From: Notospermus geniculatus
Lineage: Eukaryota > Nemertea > Pilidiophora > Heteronemertea > Lineidae
DNA: 64,000 nt
NCBI GenBank assembly: GCA_002633025.1
Contig: NMRB01000310.1
Span: 164,971-228,970, forward strand
Direction of reading: 5' to 3'
Position 1 is the stretch's first letter. Each line of letters starts with the position of its first letter. Below the pieces are notes generated by a model. It was not told where the DNA came from. It worked only from the letters and a program-made list of their open reading frames with translations, and did not search any database. Below are positions 31,386-43,770 of the stretch, one piece after another. Made by a program: the position numbers and the translations under genes.

Positions 31386-31995
31386 TTTTAAGGTCACAGA
31401 GGTCAAAGTTCAAAATTCACTGTTTGGTGGCACATTTCATGGCTATTTGACATAGAGTGTTGTGATGTGGTGTGAAGATATATCTAGTCAACCTGCACAA
31501 GTGCACCAAATTTCAACCCGATTGGGCTTCAAATATGGCCGCCAGGAAGCCATCTTGAAAAATGGACTTTGATCCACATTTTATAAATAGGAGTAGGTAG
31601 GATGTTTTAACCTTGCCAAAATATGTATCTAGGTACCATATAAGTATATAGTAAATTTCAGTCAGATTCGACGTCAAATATGGCCACCAGGGAGCCATCT
31701 TGAAAAATGGACTTCGACCAACACCTCATAAATAGTGGTAGCTAGGATGCTTTAACCGTGCCTAAATATGTGTTTGGGTACTGTCTACTTATATGCCAAA
31801 TTTCGGTTCAATTGGACTTCAACATGGCTGTCAGGCAGCCATCTTGAAAAATTGACTTTGGCCATATCTCATCAGTAGTAAATGTTACGATGTTTCAATG
31901 TTGTCTAAATATCTATGCAAGTATCCTGTACATTCCTGCTAAAATTTCAGTCCCAGGGTCACGTGTGGCCACCATGTGGCCATCTTGAAAAATAT
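31386..31995. repeat. R1-related tandem repeat, about 145-bp unit
   Basis: CCATCTTGAAAAAT recurs at spacings of 145, 144 and 141 bp (31550, 31695, 31839, 31980), with each unit containing ATGGCC(G/A)CCAGG. It starts with AAGGTCACAGAGGTCA at 31390. Confidence 0.75.
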
Positions 31996-32098
31996 AATTT
32001 TTGACATCTGTGATCTAGACAGGAAAGCAGTTTGTTCACAAATACCACTTGTATTCACAAATTGTACTCCTTCTGTGTTGATGTCATTGACTGATAAT

Positions 32099-32731
32099 AC
32101 CAAAAATATATAACACCAAAAATATACAACTCGAAAATCACCAATTTTCGGCATGTTCAACAGCACGTTGTGGCCGAACCATTGAACTGATTACTAATTT
32201 CTCTAGCAATATGGAAAGATGACGTTTTTTTCTAAACAATGACATTTGTTACAGCTTTCAATTCCAAGTATTAATTGAGATATAGCGCCCGAAAAGTGAC
32301 CACTTCAAGCCCCATTTCTCCTTGCGTACACCATCCTTCCCGGGCGATATAGTTCATGTCCTCTGAGCAGATGGCGCTGACGATCAGCTTTTTCCATATT
32401 TGGAGTGAAGCCTCGTAACACAACCAATGAGAGTTGGCGATCTCGTTAGAGTGCCATCTTACGGCAAGCAAGTAAACTGATCGGTCGGGAAGGGGGCTGC
32501 ACGAAATGCCGAAAACAAGCCGAAACAACCCATCTTTGGAGCCCTGTATCTCACCTATTTCGGGGAACTGACTCGTCAGACAAGTCTCATGTGGTAGGAA
32601 AAGACTTCTATTTTCGATTAAGATATAGAAATCACAAGAAAATGCTGGGCTGATAGCGTTATTTGTTGAAAGAAAGTAGCTAGATTTGCAGGTTTCGAGT
32701 TGTATATTTTTGGTGTTATATATTTTTTGAT
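32099..32731. mobile_element. foldback element with AT-rich ends
   Basis: ACCAAAAATATATAACACC and AAAATATACAACTCGAAA at the left are inverted at 32695-32731. The inner 550 bp contains unique sequence including GATGGCGCTGACGATCAGC. No frame of note. Confidence 0.6.
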
Positions 32732-32744
32732 AATACTGATCAGA

Positions 32745-34300
32745 TCATAAAAATACTTCTTGGTGTGTTCAGCTTTATCTTATCTGTACTGATCCTTCAA
32801 CATTCACCATGGCAGTCACAGTTTCACACTTAACCACGGAGACTTATCACAGAGGTGAGCACAATGGCCCTGGCCATTTCATTATACACAAAAATATGTT
32901 GTGTAAATGATGATGTACGAAATTTAGGATTTGTGGCAAATTATCATGAAAATGTTAGAATTTCAAAATATCAGGAAAAAATACAATTTTTAGAGTCACC
33001 AATTTTCATTTCAAAATTAGCTTGATATTATTCCCTGATGATTTCTAAGAAATTCTGTGAAGAAAGTTTCGAAAAATCGCTTTCAAGATATATCAAAATA
33101 TCATCAGAAAAACATGCCACATTTTGGGGGCATTTTGGGACTTTTGTTAAATTCCCGGTCTGTTGATGTAAACATGATGGAATAATCAGCATGAACTGTT
33201 ATGTTATCATGATGAGTGACTGTTGATGAGGGAAAAATATGGAAACTATCGAATTTTGCAAAATACCAAATTCATAAAAACTGATGATATTTTGATACTT
33301 AGTATACCGGTATCTGGAAAATGAGAAGCGTTTCTTAAAAGTTTCTTCACAGGAATTCATAGGATCGCCCAGGGAATGATATCACGCTGATTTTAAATTC
33401 ACAATTCCGAATTTTGAAAAAAAGAGTTTGTTTGAAATTGATATTTTCATGATATTTTCTTGGTATTTTGTCAGAAACCCTCAATTTCGTATGTGATCCT
33501 TCTAACAACGTTATTGGGCATAACATAACCAAGTTCGGGTTGAAGCCTAAGATTCTAGCTGATATATTAGCTGTCTTTTTACTTTTTAACAAGACTGTAC
33601 GTAGGCTAAACGCCCATGAAAGCTTCTCACAGCAGATCATTCTACCAGACACTTCCCACAAATGTGGGCCTTTAAAGAAAAGAGTCTGGTCAGAAAATCA
33701 GTTTAAAAGAATGAGTACTTGCCTTGTTAAACAAGAAAATAATAAACTTCTTCACCTTCAATTTTCTGGCAAAAATCACTTTTGAATCTGGGCGGAATCT
33801 CCCTTCGTCATTTGGTTTGTCAGAAACCCCATCGACCAAAGCGTTCTGAAATGAAATAAAAATACCGATTTATTCACTCACTGTTTTTGGTTACCAGCAC
33901 CTTTACATAACGGCAAGTTCGAGACAACAGCAACACAGAATGGTACGTTAGTCCTGGCATAAAACCAACCCCGAACCCTGGCATATAACCAACCCCGAAT
34001 ACAACTGACCTATGATTTTTAACGTGCCGATGTAACACTCTTTCCCACTGGCTGCTAATTCGGGAGACGGGGAGAATTCGCGGAATCAATGGATCTTACA
34101 TTAAAACGGAACCTCCCAGAAATGGGATCGAATTGCCGAATGAAAACATAATAATGTCGCATAATGATCATAACAAGGCGCACGCTGGGCGTGGCGAATA
34201 ACCAGGTTTTCGAAGTGGCGGCGTGAATAGCACTTTTCCTGTTTTCACATTTAGCCCCCTATTGGCCAAACCTTGAATCGAATGATGCTGAATATCGAAA
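32745..34300. other. non-coding stretch with one dispersed repeat
   Basis: 33354-33600 (GAATTCATAGGATCG, TATCACGCTGATTT, CTCAATTTCGTATGTGATCC) recurs at 59650-59885. No gene seen; the frames at 33347 and 33468 lie within the repeat. Confidence 0.5.
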
Positions 34301-34925
34301 GGAAACAATGTCTACTCACAAGCAACATGTCCACAAAATTTCACAAGAAAATCTGAAGTCGTTCCCATGTTATAACACTTCGATGATTTTCGGGTAACGC
34401 TGCCTGGCGGCCATATTGGATGTGCGATTGGCCCGAAGCTTTGTATTTCAGAAGGTATCCCTCTAGTACACATTTATGCAAGGTATGAAATGGCTAGGTG
34501 AGAAAACGACGACACGTGCCAAGTTCGTAACTTTTGCCGAACTTTGACCTCTGTGACCTTGAAAAGTAGGTCAAATGAAAAACCCGGGTATTATGTTATG
34601 TATCGTCATTAGATATACCTATGATAAAAATTTGGTGACGATCCGTTCATTTGTTCAGGAGAAATAGCACTTTTTCTGTTTTCACATTTAGCCCCCTATT
34701 GGCCAAACCTTGAATCGAATGACGCTGAATATCGACAGGAAACAACGTCTACTTACAAGCAACATGTCCCAAAAATTTCAAAAGAAAATCTCAAGTCGTT
34801 TTTAAGTTATCAGTCGGACAAGAGAAAAACGACCGCCCGGACGCCCGACCGCCCGAACGCCCAAACGTCCGACCGCCCGCCACTTTCGGTAATTTAATAA
34901 CCAGGACTTTCTTCGAAAACCTGGT
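34300..34925. repeat. dispersed repeat R1
   Basis: Contains TTTGACCTCTGTGACCTTG at 34543, AAAAGTAGGTCAAAT, GATACACCTATGATAAAAAT-like sequence (GATATACC here) and two copies of a 100-bp block (GTTTTCACATTTAGCCCCC at 34240 and 34678). It ends in a run of CGCCCGNACG words. Confidence 0.6.
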
Positions 34926-35134
34926 TAAAAATGCGTGAAATGAATAATCTCGAACAAGACATATGGTTAATTGTGTGTTTTTATGTATTTCCACGCAGTA
35001 TAACAAGGTATTCGCCTTTGATACAATACAACAGCAAGAGGTGGGAGGTAACTGGAACAGCCGGCATCCCCACTCAGAAGCGACCGATTAGCTCTGGGCA
35101 TAAGAGAGGCGATGTCCAAGTGAAATAACCTGAG

Positions 35135-35246
35135 TCTCAGGATTATTGGACCCAGTCAGTTTACAATTCCACCTCCCCTTTAGCCTGCTTCATTACACCT
35201 ACAACTATACCTGTCAGCTGAGTGCCAGGCCCATGGGCCTCTTGTT
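35135..35246. repeat. inverse copy of the 24443-24560 repeat
   Basis: Ends GGCCCATGGGCCTCTTGTT and carries CAGTCAGTTTACAATTCCACC; exact reverse of the other copy in most blocks. Confidence 0.7.
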
Positions 35247-35249
35247 CAG

Positions 35250-36350
35250 TCGGTGTGTTGGCCTGAATTGAATGCACTTTACCTAGGCTATGACAACTTC
35301 ATTTTAGGTTGAGTACTTCGTGCTTTTCTATCGAAGGCAGTTTTGTGTGTTTGTGCGACATTCTTTATTTCAAACTCTTTCCACCTGAACCATTTACGCC
35401 GCCAGGCTTGTAATTGTATTTAATGTTCATATTATTGGTATATTAAAAAGTAAAGAAAAATATATGTGCAGTTAGTTTTATTTTCAATTCAAAAGTGAAT
35501 ACACAACACCGCACCAAATTAGACTGCTGAATAGAGGACCCTTAAACATTGGGCCTGGATGCTGATGAAGAAGGACTCCCATCCAGAAACAAATTAGTGA
35601 TTTCAATCCCCCATTATGAGAACCATTTAATCTCTCCCTGTCGTGCTTTGAAAAGCAGGCAGGCCAAGACAGATCATCCCTGCTACCCCTCCTTCTCAGC
35701 AGGGCTGGCTGGAATGAACTGGCACCACCAGCCATCTCAATACATGTTTGTGTGGTGACAGCTGCTTTATTCAGGCACTCATGCATGCGCATGTGTGCGC
35801 GCAGCTCGCATATCATTACAAAAGCTGATCTCACCATGCTGACAGGATTTCTTGCGGGGAAATATCCATTACATTTTCAACCCTCCTGTGAAACACGTTT
35901 CAGAGGGGTCCAATTTAGAAAGCTGAGATGGTGATTTGTCTCAATCCTTTTGTTTCCTTCTCTGCCTAATTTATAATAAAATGGAAAAGAGGTCTATATG
36001 TTTTCCAGTTGAACAGAAAATGCTTTGTTATATCAAAAAACACTTTTAAATTTTCAAATCTGATGAATAATAACGGTTTTACAATGCTAAATTTGTGGCA
36101 CGTTTGGGCCGTAACCATTATGCACTCCCCCTTGCCTTGATCTGTCATATCTTAGAGGATTGGAATGGCTCACTTATAACCAGAGGGGTGCAAGGTGCAA
36201 TTAGGTCAGTGGCTCTGATCAACCAGATGGTGTAAGATTTTGGAAAATGAGTCAAGGTGGGAAGGTGCATTTGTACAACAAATTTCCGAAGACATCGTTT
36301 ATCAAATGTCCAATAATAAGTTGAACAAGCATGATTAGATGTGAATCACT
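35250..36350. other. non-coding stretch
   Basis: No gene, RNA or clear repeat pair recognised. Confidence 0.4.
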
Positions 36351-36355
36351 CAAAT

Positions 36356-37400
36356 GAAATGGTCCATAGATGGACCATGTGCTCACCGGGTTGTACATAA
36401 TAGTCTAATGACAGAGGGAGGTACATATCAGTGTTATGAGCAATCTCGGTCAAGTCACTCCCAGGTAGGACTTTGATGATTTTTGGGTTATGCCACCTGG
36501 CGCCATATTGTATGTTCGATCGGGCCGGAACTTCACATGCACATAAAGGTCATCTGAAGGGGACAACATAGCACATTGAAGTGCTTTGGGTCAAGTCGTT
36601 CCTGAGTTACAGCACTTTGATGATTTTCGGGTTACGCCACCTGGCGGCCATATTGGATGACCGATCGGGCCGAAACTTCACATGGTCATAAAGGTCATCT
36701 GCAGGGGCCCACATAGCACATTGGAGCGCTTTGGGTTAAGGCGTTCCTGAGTTACAGCAGTGTGATGATTTTTGGGTTACGCCACCTGGTGGCCATGTTT
36801 GAAGTCAAATCAGGCTGAAATTTGACGTGCATGTAAAGGTCATCTAGATGGAGGTAAATGTCAAATTTGAGCCCTCTGCGTCAAGCCGTTCCTGAGTAAT
36901 AGCACTTACTTGATTTTCAGGTTACGCCACCTGGCGGCCATACTGGATGTCCAATCGGGCCGAAACTTGGTATTTTTAAAGGTACCCCTCCAATGCATGT
37001 TTATGCAAAATATGAAGTCGCTCGGTGAAATAATAACAAACTGTGAGAGGTTCGTCACATTTGTCGAACTTTGACCTCTGTGACCTTGAAAAGTAGGTCA
37101 AATCAAAAACTTGTTAGATATGTCATGTATCCTCATTAGATACACCTATGATAAAAATTTGGAGATGATCCAGTTGTTAGTTCAGGAGTTATTGCACTTT
37201 TTGTGTTTTTGGTTTTGGCCACCTGGTGGCCAAGCCAACAATCGAATCGGACCGAAACTTGGTGTCATGGGTCATCTTACCTAGGGCTATGTATGTACCA
37301 AGTTTCAGATCCATAGCCCCAGCGGTTACAAAACGTGCCCTGCTAACGGAACACGACGACGACGACGGACGACGCCGGACGAATTCATTGGTTTATTGTC
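36356..37400. repeat. dispersed repeat R1 with four 145-bp monomers
   Basis: It begins with a broken GGTCCAT...GGACCATGTGCTCACC. Monomers with GATGATTTTTGGGTTACGCC and CACCTGGCGGCCAT repeat at about 36475, 36619, 36774 and 36909. It then has TTTGACCTCTGTGACCTTG (37070) and the tail CAATAGCCCCAGCGGTTAC, CCTGCTAACGGA, CGACGACGACGG. Confidence 0.75.
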
Positions 37401-37939
37401 TTCAACGAATTAGCGTTTTCTCGCCAACAATGCCGACCATCTTCGTTCCGTTTTCCTGGTCGCTCTTTTAGTGACACCGTCTTTTCGAAGCCCCGCGCCT
37501 TATGTAAATGAGCGGCATCATGCAAAATTGATACAATTTGCTACATGCGAACCAGACGTAGGCGAAACAAGACGTTGAGACATTTTTCAAAGACATATAG
37601 TTCACTTATAAGACGTTGCGTGGCGCCCTTTTAAGACCTTGCAATTCAAAGACAAGGCGTTCAACTTTTCAAAGACGTAGTTCAAAAATAAGACGTTGGG
37701 TGGCACCTTTCAAGACCTCGCATTTTTAAGAGAAGACGTTCAACTTTTCAAAGGCATAGTTCACCAACAAGACGTTGTTGGCGCCTCATTACCGCCGCCG
37801 TCTCGCGCATGTTCATATAAAATTATTTTGTGGTTCTTTGTGGCATGATATCCGTTGCAAAGTTCGATACCAAACATATTGTTTATGTTGCAAGTGTAAC
37901 AGGATATGGGAAGCGAACTCACGTGCAATGCGAACAATA

Positions 37940-38625
37940 AGCGACAACGAAATGGTCCATGGACCATGTGCTCCCCTGGGTGAACGTACCAGAAAAACAA
38001 ATGACAAATGCTCAATCGAAATGTTCCAGGGTCATGTATCCTCATTAGATGTACCTGATAAAAAAATTGGAGACAATCCAGTTACAGTTCAGGAGTTACT
38101 GGACTTTGAGCTTTGGTTTGGGCCACCTGGAGGCCAAGCGGAGAATCGAATTGGACCGGAAAGTGGTGTCATTGGTAACCTGAAATAGAGGTGTATATGT
38201 ACCAAGTTTCAAGTCAATAGCCCAAGCAGTTATGAAACGCGCCACCAAATGCCTAAATTTTGAACTTTGACCTCTGTGACCTTGAAAAGTCGGTCAAATC
38301 AAAAAACCCTTACTTATGTCATGCATCCTCATTAGAAGCACCAATGATAAAAATTTGGAGAGGATCCAGTCATTAGTTCGTGAGTTATTGCACTTTTTGT
38401 GTTTTTGGTTTCCGCCACCTGGTGGCCAAGCTAAGGGTCAAATCGGGCCGAAACTTGGGGTCATAGGTCATCTGACCAAGGGGTATATATGTACCAAATT
38501 TCAGGCCAATAGCACCTCGGTTACGAAACGTGCCACTTAAAGGCAACATTTTGAACTTTTACCTCTGTGACCTTGAAAAGTAGGTCAAATCAAAAACCCG
38601 TTATATATGTAATGTACCCAGTGGA
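37940..38625. repeat. dispersed repeat R1, further copies
   Basis: AAATGGTCCATGGACCATGT at 37950 is followed by ACCTGGAGGCCAAG, AATAGCCCAAGCAGTTATG, TTTGACCTCTGTGACCTTG (38266), CCACCTGGTGGCCAAG and a third partial monomer ending at 38615. Confidence 0.7.
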
Positions 38626-38687
38626 AGGAACTGGGCAAGGAGATATTTTGTTTGTTGGGTGTGTTGGTTGGTGATGGGGCCACTGGG

Positions 38688-38740
38688 CTGTTTCCCTGGC
38701 TTCAGTGGACACGTTGGTGTCCCTGAAGCCAGGGAAACAG
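38688..38740. repeat. perfect short hairpin
   Basis: CTGTTTCCCTGGCTTCAG and CTGAAGCCAGGGAAACAG are exact inverses, with further pairing TGGACAC/GTGTCC around a tiny loop. Confidence 0.7.
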
Positions 38741-39039
38741 TTAGTAGTCTACGTCATTATTGCTTTTTACGGGTAAAACCAGTTACTGCTATTGTTACGG
38801 CAGTTTTGATACATTTGCCATCAGGATTAGGATTAGGCCCAGGCCCAGACTGAAAATACTGACTTCTGTACCCCTGTCGTAATTCTCGATTATCCTGTGC
38901 CTTATAATTAATTGAATGATTTATTTCGCATATGGTAGCAATTGCAACATCTCAAAAAATAACTTAATGAAGAGAAAAAGAATAAAATACAAAATACAAA
39001 AGATGATAAAAGAAGAAGAAAAGACGAAAAGGGAAAAAG

Positions 39040-39110
39040 CAGTGGACGGGATTCGAACCCGGGGCGCTGGGTTGTGAAGCAACGATCATTCCGCCGCCGT
39101 GAACCAACAA
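39040..39110 (-). repeat. tRNA-like sequence (probable SINE head)
   Basis: On the minus strand CGGGTTCGAATCCCGT forms a good T arm with B box, and GCCCC/GGGGC-type pairing is present. The A-box region (GTTCACGGCGGCGG) is poor, so function as a tRNA is doubtful. Confidence 0.4.
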
Positions 39111-39494
39111 GACGTGCAACGCCACGAAGACGTGCAACAGCAGTGACGTGCGCTACACCTCAACGGCAACGCACGGTAGCGTTGCTATGATGCTCTTTGA
39201 GTAAATCTGTGACGTCATCGTGACGTCATCAAATCATAAGTTTGAAATTAAATCTAAATTTACAAACAAACTGCTGAGCGAAGTGACTAATTGCGCCATC
39301 GATACATCATTTCCAGTCCTCCTTAACTTTCATGCGAAGTTTGAGCGCTTAACAATGCCGTATTGTGTGTTTTTGGCACGTTGTTTTCCAGAAGCCGAAT
39401 TTTTTACATGAGGAGAAATTCAGAGTCGGACCGCCTGTGACGTCAGCAGCTTCGCTATCTGGCCGCTGCGCGGCGTTCCGGGTCCTTTGCGTCC

Positions 39495-39730
39495 AGATAC
39501 ACCTATGATAAAAATTTGGAGGTGATCCTGTCATTAGTTCAGGAGCTATTGCCATTTCTGTGTTTTTGGTTTTAGCCACCTGGTGGCCAAGTCAAGAATC
39601 GAATCGGACCAAAACTTGGTGTCATAGGTCGTATGACCTAGGGGCATATGTGTTCCAAGTTTCAGATCAATAGCCCCAGCGGTTACGAAACGTGCCCTGC
39701 TAACGGACGACGACAGGTGAGCTAAAAAGG
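39495..39730. repeat. dispersed repeat R1 (3' part)
   Basis: ACACCTATGATAAAAATTTG, CCACCTGGTGGCCAAG, AATAGCCCCAGCGGTTACG, CCTGCTAACGGACG and the terminal ACAGGTGAGCTAAAAAG. Confidence 0.75.
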
Positions 39731-40214
39731 AGGTTTAGCAGGCTCGTAGCTGGCAGGTCTCATCAGGTCACGTGCCAGGAATTGACCAATCAGCGCGGGG
39801 TTACATGGTAAAAGTAGATCTTAAAAAACCCAGTTTTCTCCATTTATCATAGATAATATCGAGTAAAAGGCACTTAAATATTCTGTTTGACACAGAAATA
39901 ATTAAGAGAAAAATAATTTTCAACTTTTAGGAAAGTTTGATAGTGATGGTATCATAAGCCTGTTTTCTAGTGGGCTAAGTGTATTACTACGCCGATATGG
40001 AGTGGCTGCATTGAAATATCGTGCAAATTACCCCTCATATTTTCAGTACCCCCAAACCCTGAAATTATCACGGTCAACCCACAACGAAAACTTTATGGTT
40101 TGAAGCATTAGGCTAGGGGTATGTTCTGTCCAAACGGTTCCTTCCAACGAAACTCTGGGACCAATCTATGAGCACGGGCATCTCGCCATTTCTAATGGTA
40201 AATGCATTGGCCAC
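39731..40214. other. non-coding stretch before gap
   Basis: No gene seen. The frames extending into the N run are artefacts. Confidence 0.4.
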
Positions 40215-41160
40215 NNNNNNNNNNNNNNNNNNNNNNNNNNNNNNNNNNNNNNNNNNNNNNNNNNNNNNNNNNNNNNNNNNNNNNNNNNNNNNNNNNNNNN
40301 NNNNNNNNNNNNNNNNNNNNNNNNNNNNNNNNNNNNNNNNNNNNNNNNNNNNNNNNNNNNNNNNNNNNNNNNNNNNNNNNNNNNNNNNNNNNNNNNNNNN
40401 NNNNNNNNNNNNNNNNNNNNNNNNNNNNNNNNNNNNNNNNNNNNNNNNNNNNNNNNNNNNNNNNNNNNNNNNNNNNNNNNNNNNNNNNNNNNNNNNNNNN
40501 NNNNNNNNNNNNNNNNNNNNNNNNNNNNNNNNNNNNNNNNNNNNNNNNNNNNNNNNNNNNNNNNNNNNNNNNNNNNNNNNNNNNNNNNNNNNNNNNNNNN
40601 NNNNNNNNNNNNNNNNNNNNNNNNNNNNNNNNNNNNNNNNNNNNNNNNNNNNNNNNNNNNNNNNNNNNNNNNNNNNNNNNNNNNNNNNNNNNNNNNNNNN
40701 NNNNNNNNNNNNNNNNNNNNNNNNNNNNNNNNNNNNNNNNNNNNNNNNNNNNNNNNNNNNNNNNNNNNNNNNNNNNNNNNNNNNNNNNNNNNNNNNNNNN
40801 NNNNNNNNNNNNNNNNNNNNNNNNNNNNNNNNNNNNNNNNNNNNNNNNNNNNNNNNNNNNNNNNNNNNNNNNNNNNNNNNNNNNNNNNNNNNNNNNNNNN
40901 NNNNNNNNNNNNNNNNNNNNNNNNNNNNNNNNNNNNNNNNNNNNNNNNNNNNNNNNNNNNNNNNNNNNNNNNNNNNNNNNNNNNNNNNNNNNNNNNNNNN
41001 NNNNNNNNNNNNNNNNNNNNNNNNNNNNNNNNNNNNNNNNNNNNNNNNNNNNNNNNNNNNNNNNNNNNNNNNNNNNNNNNNNNNNNNNNNNNNNNNNNNN
41101 NNNNNNNNNNNNNNNNNNNNNNNNNNNNNNNNNNNNNNNNNNNNNNNNNNNNNNNNNNNN
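40215..41160. other. assembly gap (946 N)
   Basis: Undetermined bases. Nothing can be said about the content. Confidence 0.95.
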
Positions 41161-41400
41161 CGTGAGTTACGAGTGACTCACGCGTAACTTAGCGAATTTA
41201 GGGATGTCAAGTGTGACCTGTACTGTATTTAGATGCTATGTTTATTCAGGATCATTAACGTGCGCGCAATTCCACCAGTGATGGGACCCGGGGATGGGAC
41301 AAGTACAAAATCGGCCAAACATTGTAAACTTCGGCGGTAATTTTGCATCCGGTGCTATACATGTAATCTATGGTTTGTCTGCAGTCATTCGTATACTTAC

Positions 41401-41660
41401 CTTATAAATTTGTTTCCAATCGTTGTAGAACAAGGCAAAGTTACGAACACCTTTCGGGTCCTTTAATTTAAACGTAGCAAGGTCAGCTTCAGGGATAGTG
41501 AGGATGATCGTGACATCCGCTGCAGGTGTATCAAATGCCTCTCTTGCGTCTGGACGGATGAACGTCTTGTTATTGTAGTGAGCATTAGCCCATGCCTCGA
41601 TTTCGATGTCATCATCGCTGACATAAGATGGCTGCATAACGTCAAGTTTATCACAGGGTA
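41401..41660 (-). CDS. internal exon of an unrecognised cellular gene
   Basis: A 260-bp open segment is bounded on the minus strand by an acceptor (TCTATTTCATGCAG, ending at 41661) and a consensus donor (AAG then GTAAGTAT, from 41400). It starts two bases into a codon and ends on a codon boundary. It encodes 86 residues including DDDIEIEAWANAHYNNKTF, DVTIILTIPEADLATFKL and NFALFYNDWKQIYK: acidic, soluble, no signal or membrane segment. I do not recognise the family. The next exon would be below 41400, possibly in or beyond the N gap. Confidence 0.6.
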
Positions 41661-42272
41661 CTGCATGAAATAGAGAGAAAATAGCTGCCAGGTCTACAGG
41701 TGCAGGGGCGAATCCAGGTTTTCGGGAAAGGGGTCGCGTGGCGGCCTGGCGTCACATCAAATCAGGTATTAAGTTGCACAAAATGTGGACGAGGATGAAC
41801 GAAAATATCTCCAGGAGATAGAGGAAGAAATGTTATGTTTTTAGAAAAGACAGACAATGCACTTTGCCTACTGAATTGACAAAATGTTGGTCTCAACCTG
41901 CCAACTTCTGAGGGACTTAGTACCGGTGTGATATTATCCGATGCACCCTCTGTTGAGTGCCCGGTGGGGCATCCTGTAACAGAAAATCGGTTATAGGATG
42001 CCCCGGGGGGCATTTAGTTTTACTAAGACATGATTTTAAATGCACCGCCGGTCACTCGGTTACAGCCTTGTTTTGTGAACATTGTTATAGAGTGCCCCCT
42101 CCGCCACCACTAAAAGACTGTTGGTACGGGGTTTAGCGATGTATACGAGGTTTAATAGTCTTGGAAACACAAGTAGCCTAGACGGAATTTTCAATGCCGT
42201 TCAGCTCTCAAAGGGTAGTATCGTGATCCTTAACAAGGATCACGGTCGATTAACAGATGGCGCAGTGCGGGG

Positions 42273-42448
42273 CACAGGCCCCGAGAGAGCTATCAGTAGC
42301 CTAAGTTTAAAACACGTATCTAACCAAAAACGCCAGTTTGTAGAAAATACACCCCCGAATTCGTGAGCTCGGGGTATGTATTTAACAAACTAGCGTTTTT
42401 TATCAGATACGTGTTTTAAACTTACTGATAGCTCTCTCGGGGCCTGTG
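42273..42448. mobile_element. foldback MITE
   Basis: CACAGGCCCCGAGAGAGCTA and its inverse bound 176 bp; arms also pair through GTTTAAAACACGTATCT and AACGCCAGTTTGT/ACAAACTAGCGTT, around a GAATTCGTGAGCTCGGGG loop. Confidence 0.85.
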
Positions 42449-42449
42449 T

Positions 42450-43200
42450 TTTTGTTTTGATTAGCGTAGTGTCACCTTAGATTAAAAGATGGCGCTGTGC
42501 GTTATGGCAAAGAGTGCCCGCCGGGCAATATGTTTCGGATGTGTCCCTTTAATTTGGGTAGAAGGCTTGTATTGGAGATACTGCACTTTTAGTACCCTAA
42601 TATTTTGCCAGATGGTGGCATGATTGACTCATTCAGTGTTTTAAATGACACAGTGCGCTTTAAAAGGGGTAAAGTGAAACAAAATGTTAAGACCATGAGA
42701 CCTGTGCTACATCTTACTTAAGGATACGAATTATGATTTTATGAAAAAAAGAAAAAAATATGTTGGGACATTTTTGAGAAAAATGCATTTTTCTGAAATG
42801 ACCATTTTTGAGAAGTGACAATAAAAAAAATCATTATTTTACCAGAAAAGAATTTATTTTTTGTCTACATATGCTTAATACATTCACTTTTACCCATTTG
42901 TGATATTTGGGTTGCCATGGTAACCTTTTTACAGTTGCCATATCAACCGTATTTGTTTTTACATCAGTACATTTCTTTTTTTGTGTTTTCTGCTCTGAAT
43001 ATCACTGTAGATATCAAATTTATTGATACTCAAGGACTAAAGGTGTCGTACCATGATATTTTGAAATTCGCTTTCATTGAGTACCTGAGTTATCACTCTG
43101 CTGCCTCGACAGTCAGTCACTGCGCAAGTCACTACATCACTTTCTACAGATGTGAAGCATTGTACTCTAGGCCTATTTTAATACCATGATTGTATTTTTG
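42450..43200. other. non-coding stretch
   Basis: GGGGCAT-rich words near 41960-42010 and 42080 belong to a family also seen at 43850. No gene seen. Confidence 0.4.
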
Positions 43201-43214
43201 TCCATCAAGCGGTT

Positions 43215-43425
43215 GAAGGCGTTACGCTTTGCCTTGGGGTTAGGGTTACGATGTTTTAGGGGTAGGGTTACGTTGCTTTATGGGTTAGTGTTACGTTGTT
43301 TTAGGGGTTAGGGTTACGTTGTTTTAGGGGTTAGGGTTACGTTTGGTGGTAGGGTTGAGGTTTTGGGTTGTGGGTTGAGGCAAGGGTTGGGATTGGGGTA
43401 CGGTTACGTTGGGCTGAGGCGTTTT
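43215..43425. repeat. minisatellite rich in GGTTAGGGTTACG
   Basis: GTTTTAGGGGTTAGGGTTACGTTG-type units repeat four to five times, becoming irregular (GGGTTGAGG) toward 43400. It holds interstitial TTAGGG words but is not a pure telomere array. Confidence 0.7.
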
Positions 43426-43647
43426 AAAATTCATTCTTAAACCAAACATTTGAAGATCTAATTCCCATGGGACAAAATATGGATAAAACGGCAAAAAACC
43501 CAAATAAAAAAAATATCAGTTTTATCCAACAATTCCAGCGCGAAACTTAGTTTCGTATATACATGTAATATGCTACAGTTCATCATTGTCATAAAGAGTC
43601 AATATCAATATTATACCTAAAATACATGGATTGGATATGAAATAGCA

Positions 43648-43770
43648 ACGCCCGCACAGGGTCTCGAACCCACGCCACCAAGTAACAGTCTGAAAGGAAA
43701 GAAATCATTAGTACACACGCCTTAGCTCGTACGCCCAATGGGGCAAGCTGGCAGCCAACAGATTTTCCTA
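43648..43770 (-). repeat. tRNA-like sequence with an insert
   Basis: On the minus strand GTGGGTTCGAGACCC is a good B box. An A-box-like GCTAAGGCGTG lies about 60 bases upstream with extra bases between. Probably a tRNA-derived repeat. Confidence 0.3.

Noticed and set aside
30971-31450. Long frames rich in Leu, Ile and Tyr
   Set aside because: They are translations of the 13-bp minisatellite in several phases, not genes.
33347-33785. About 105-codon frames near 33.5 kb
   Set aside because: They lie in a dispersed repeat also present at 59650-59885, with different frames there.
40168-41187. Frames of over 300 codons across the large gap
   Set aside because: They consist almost wholly of N and carry no information.
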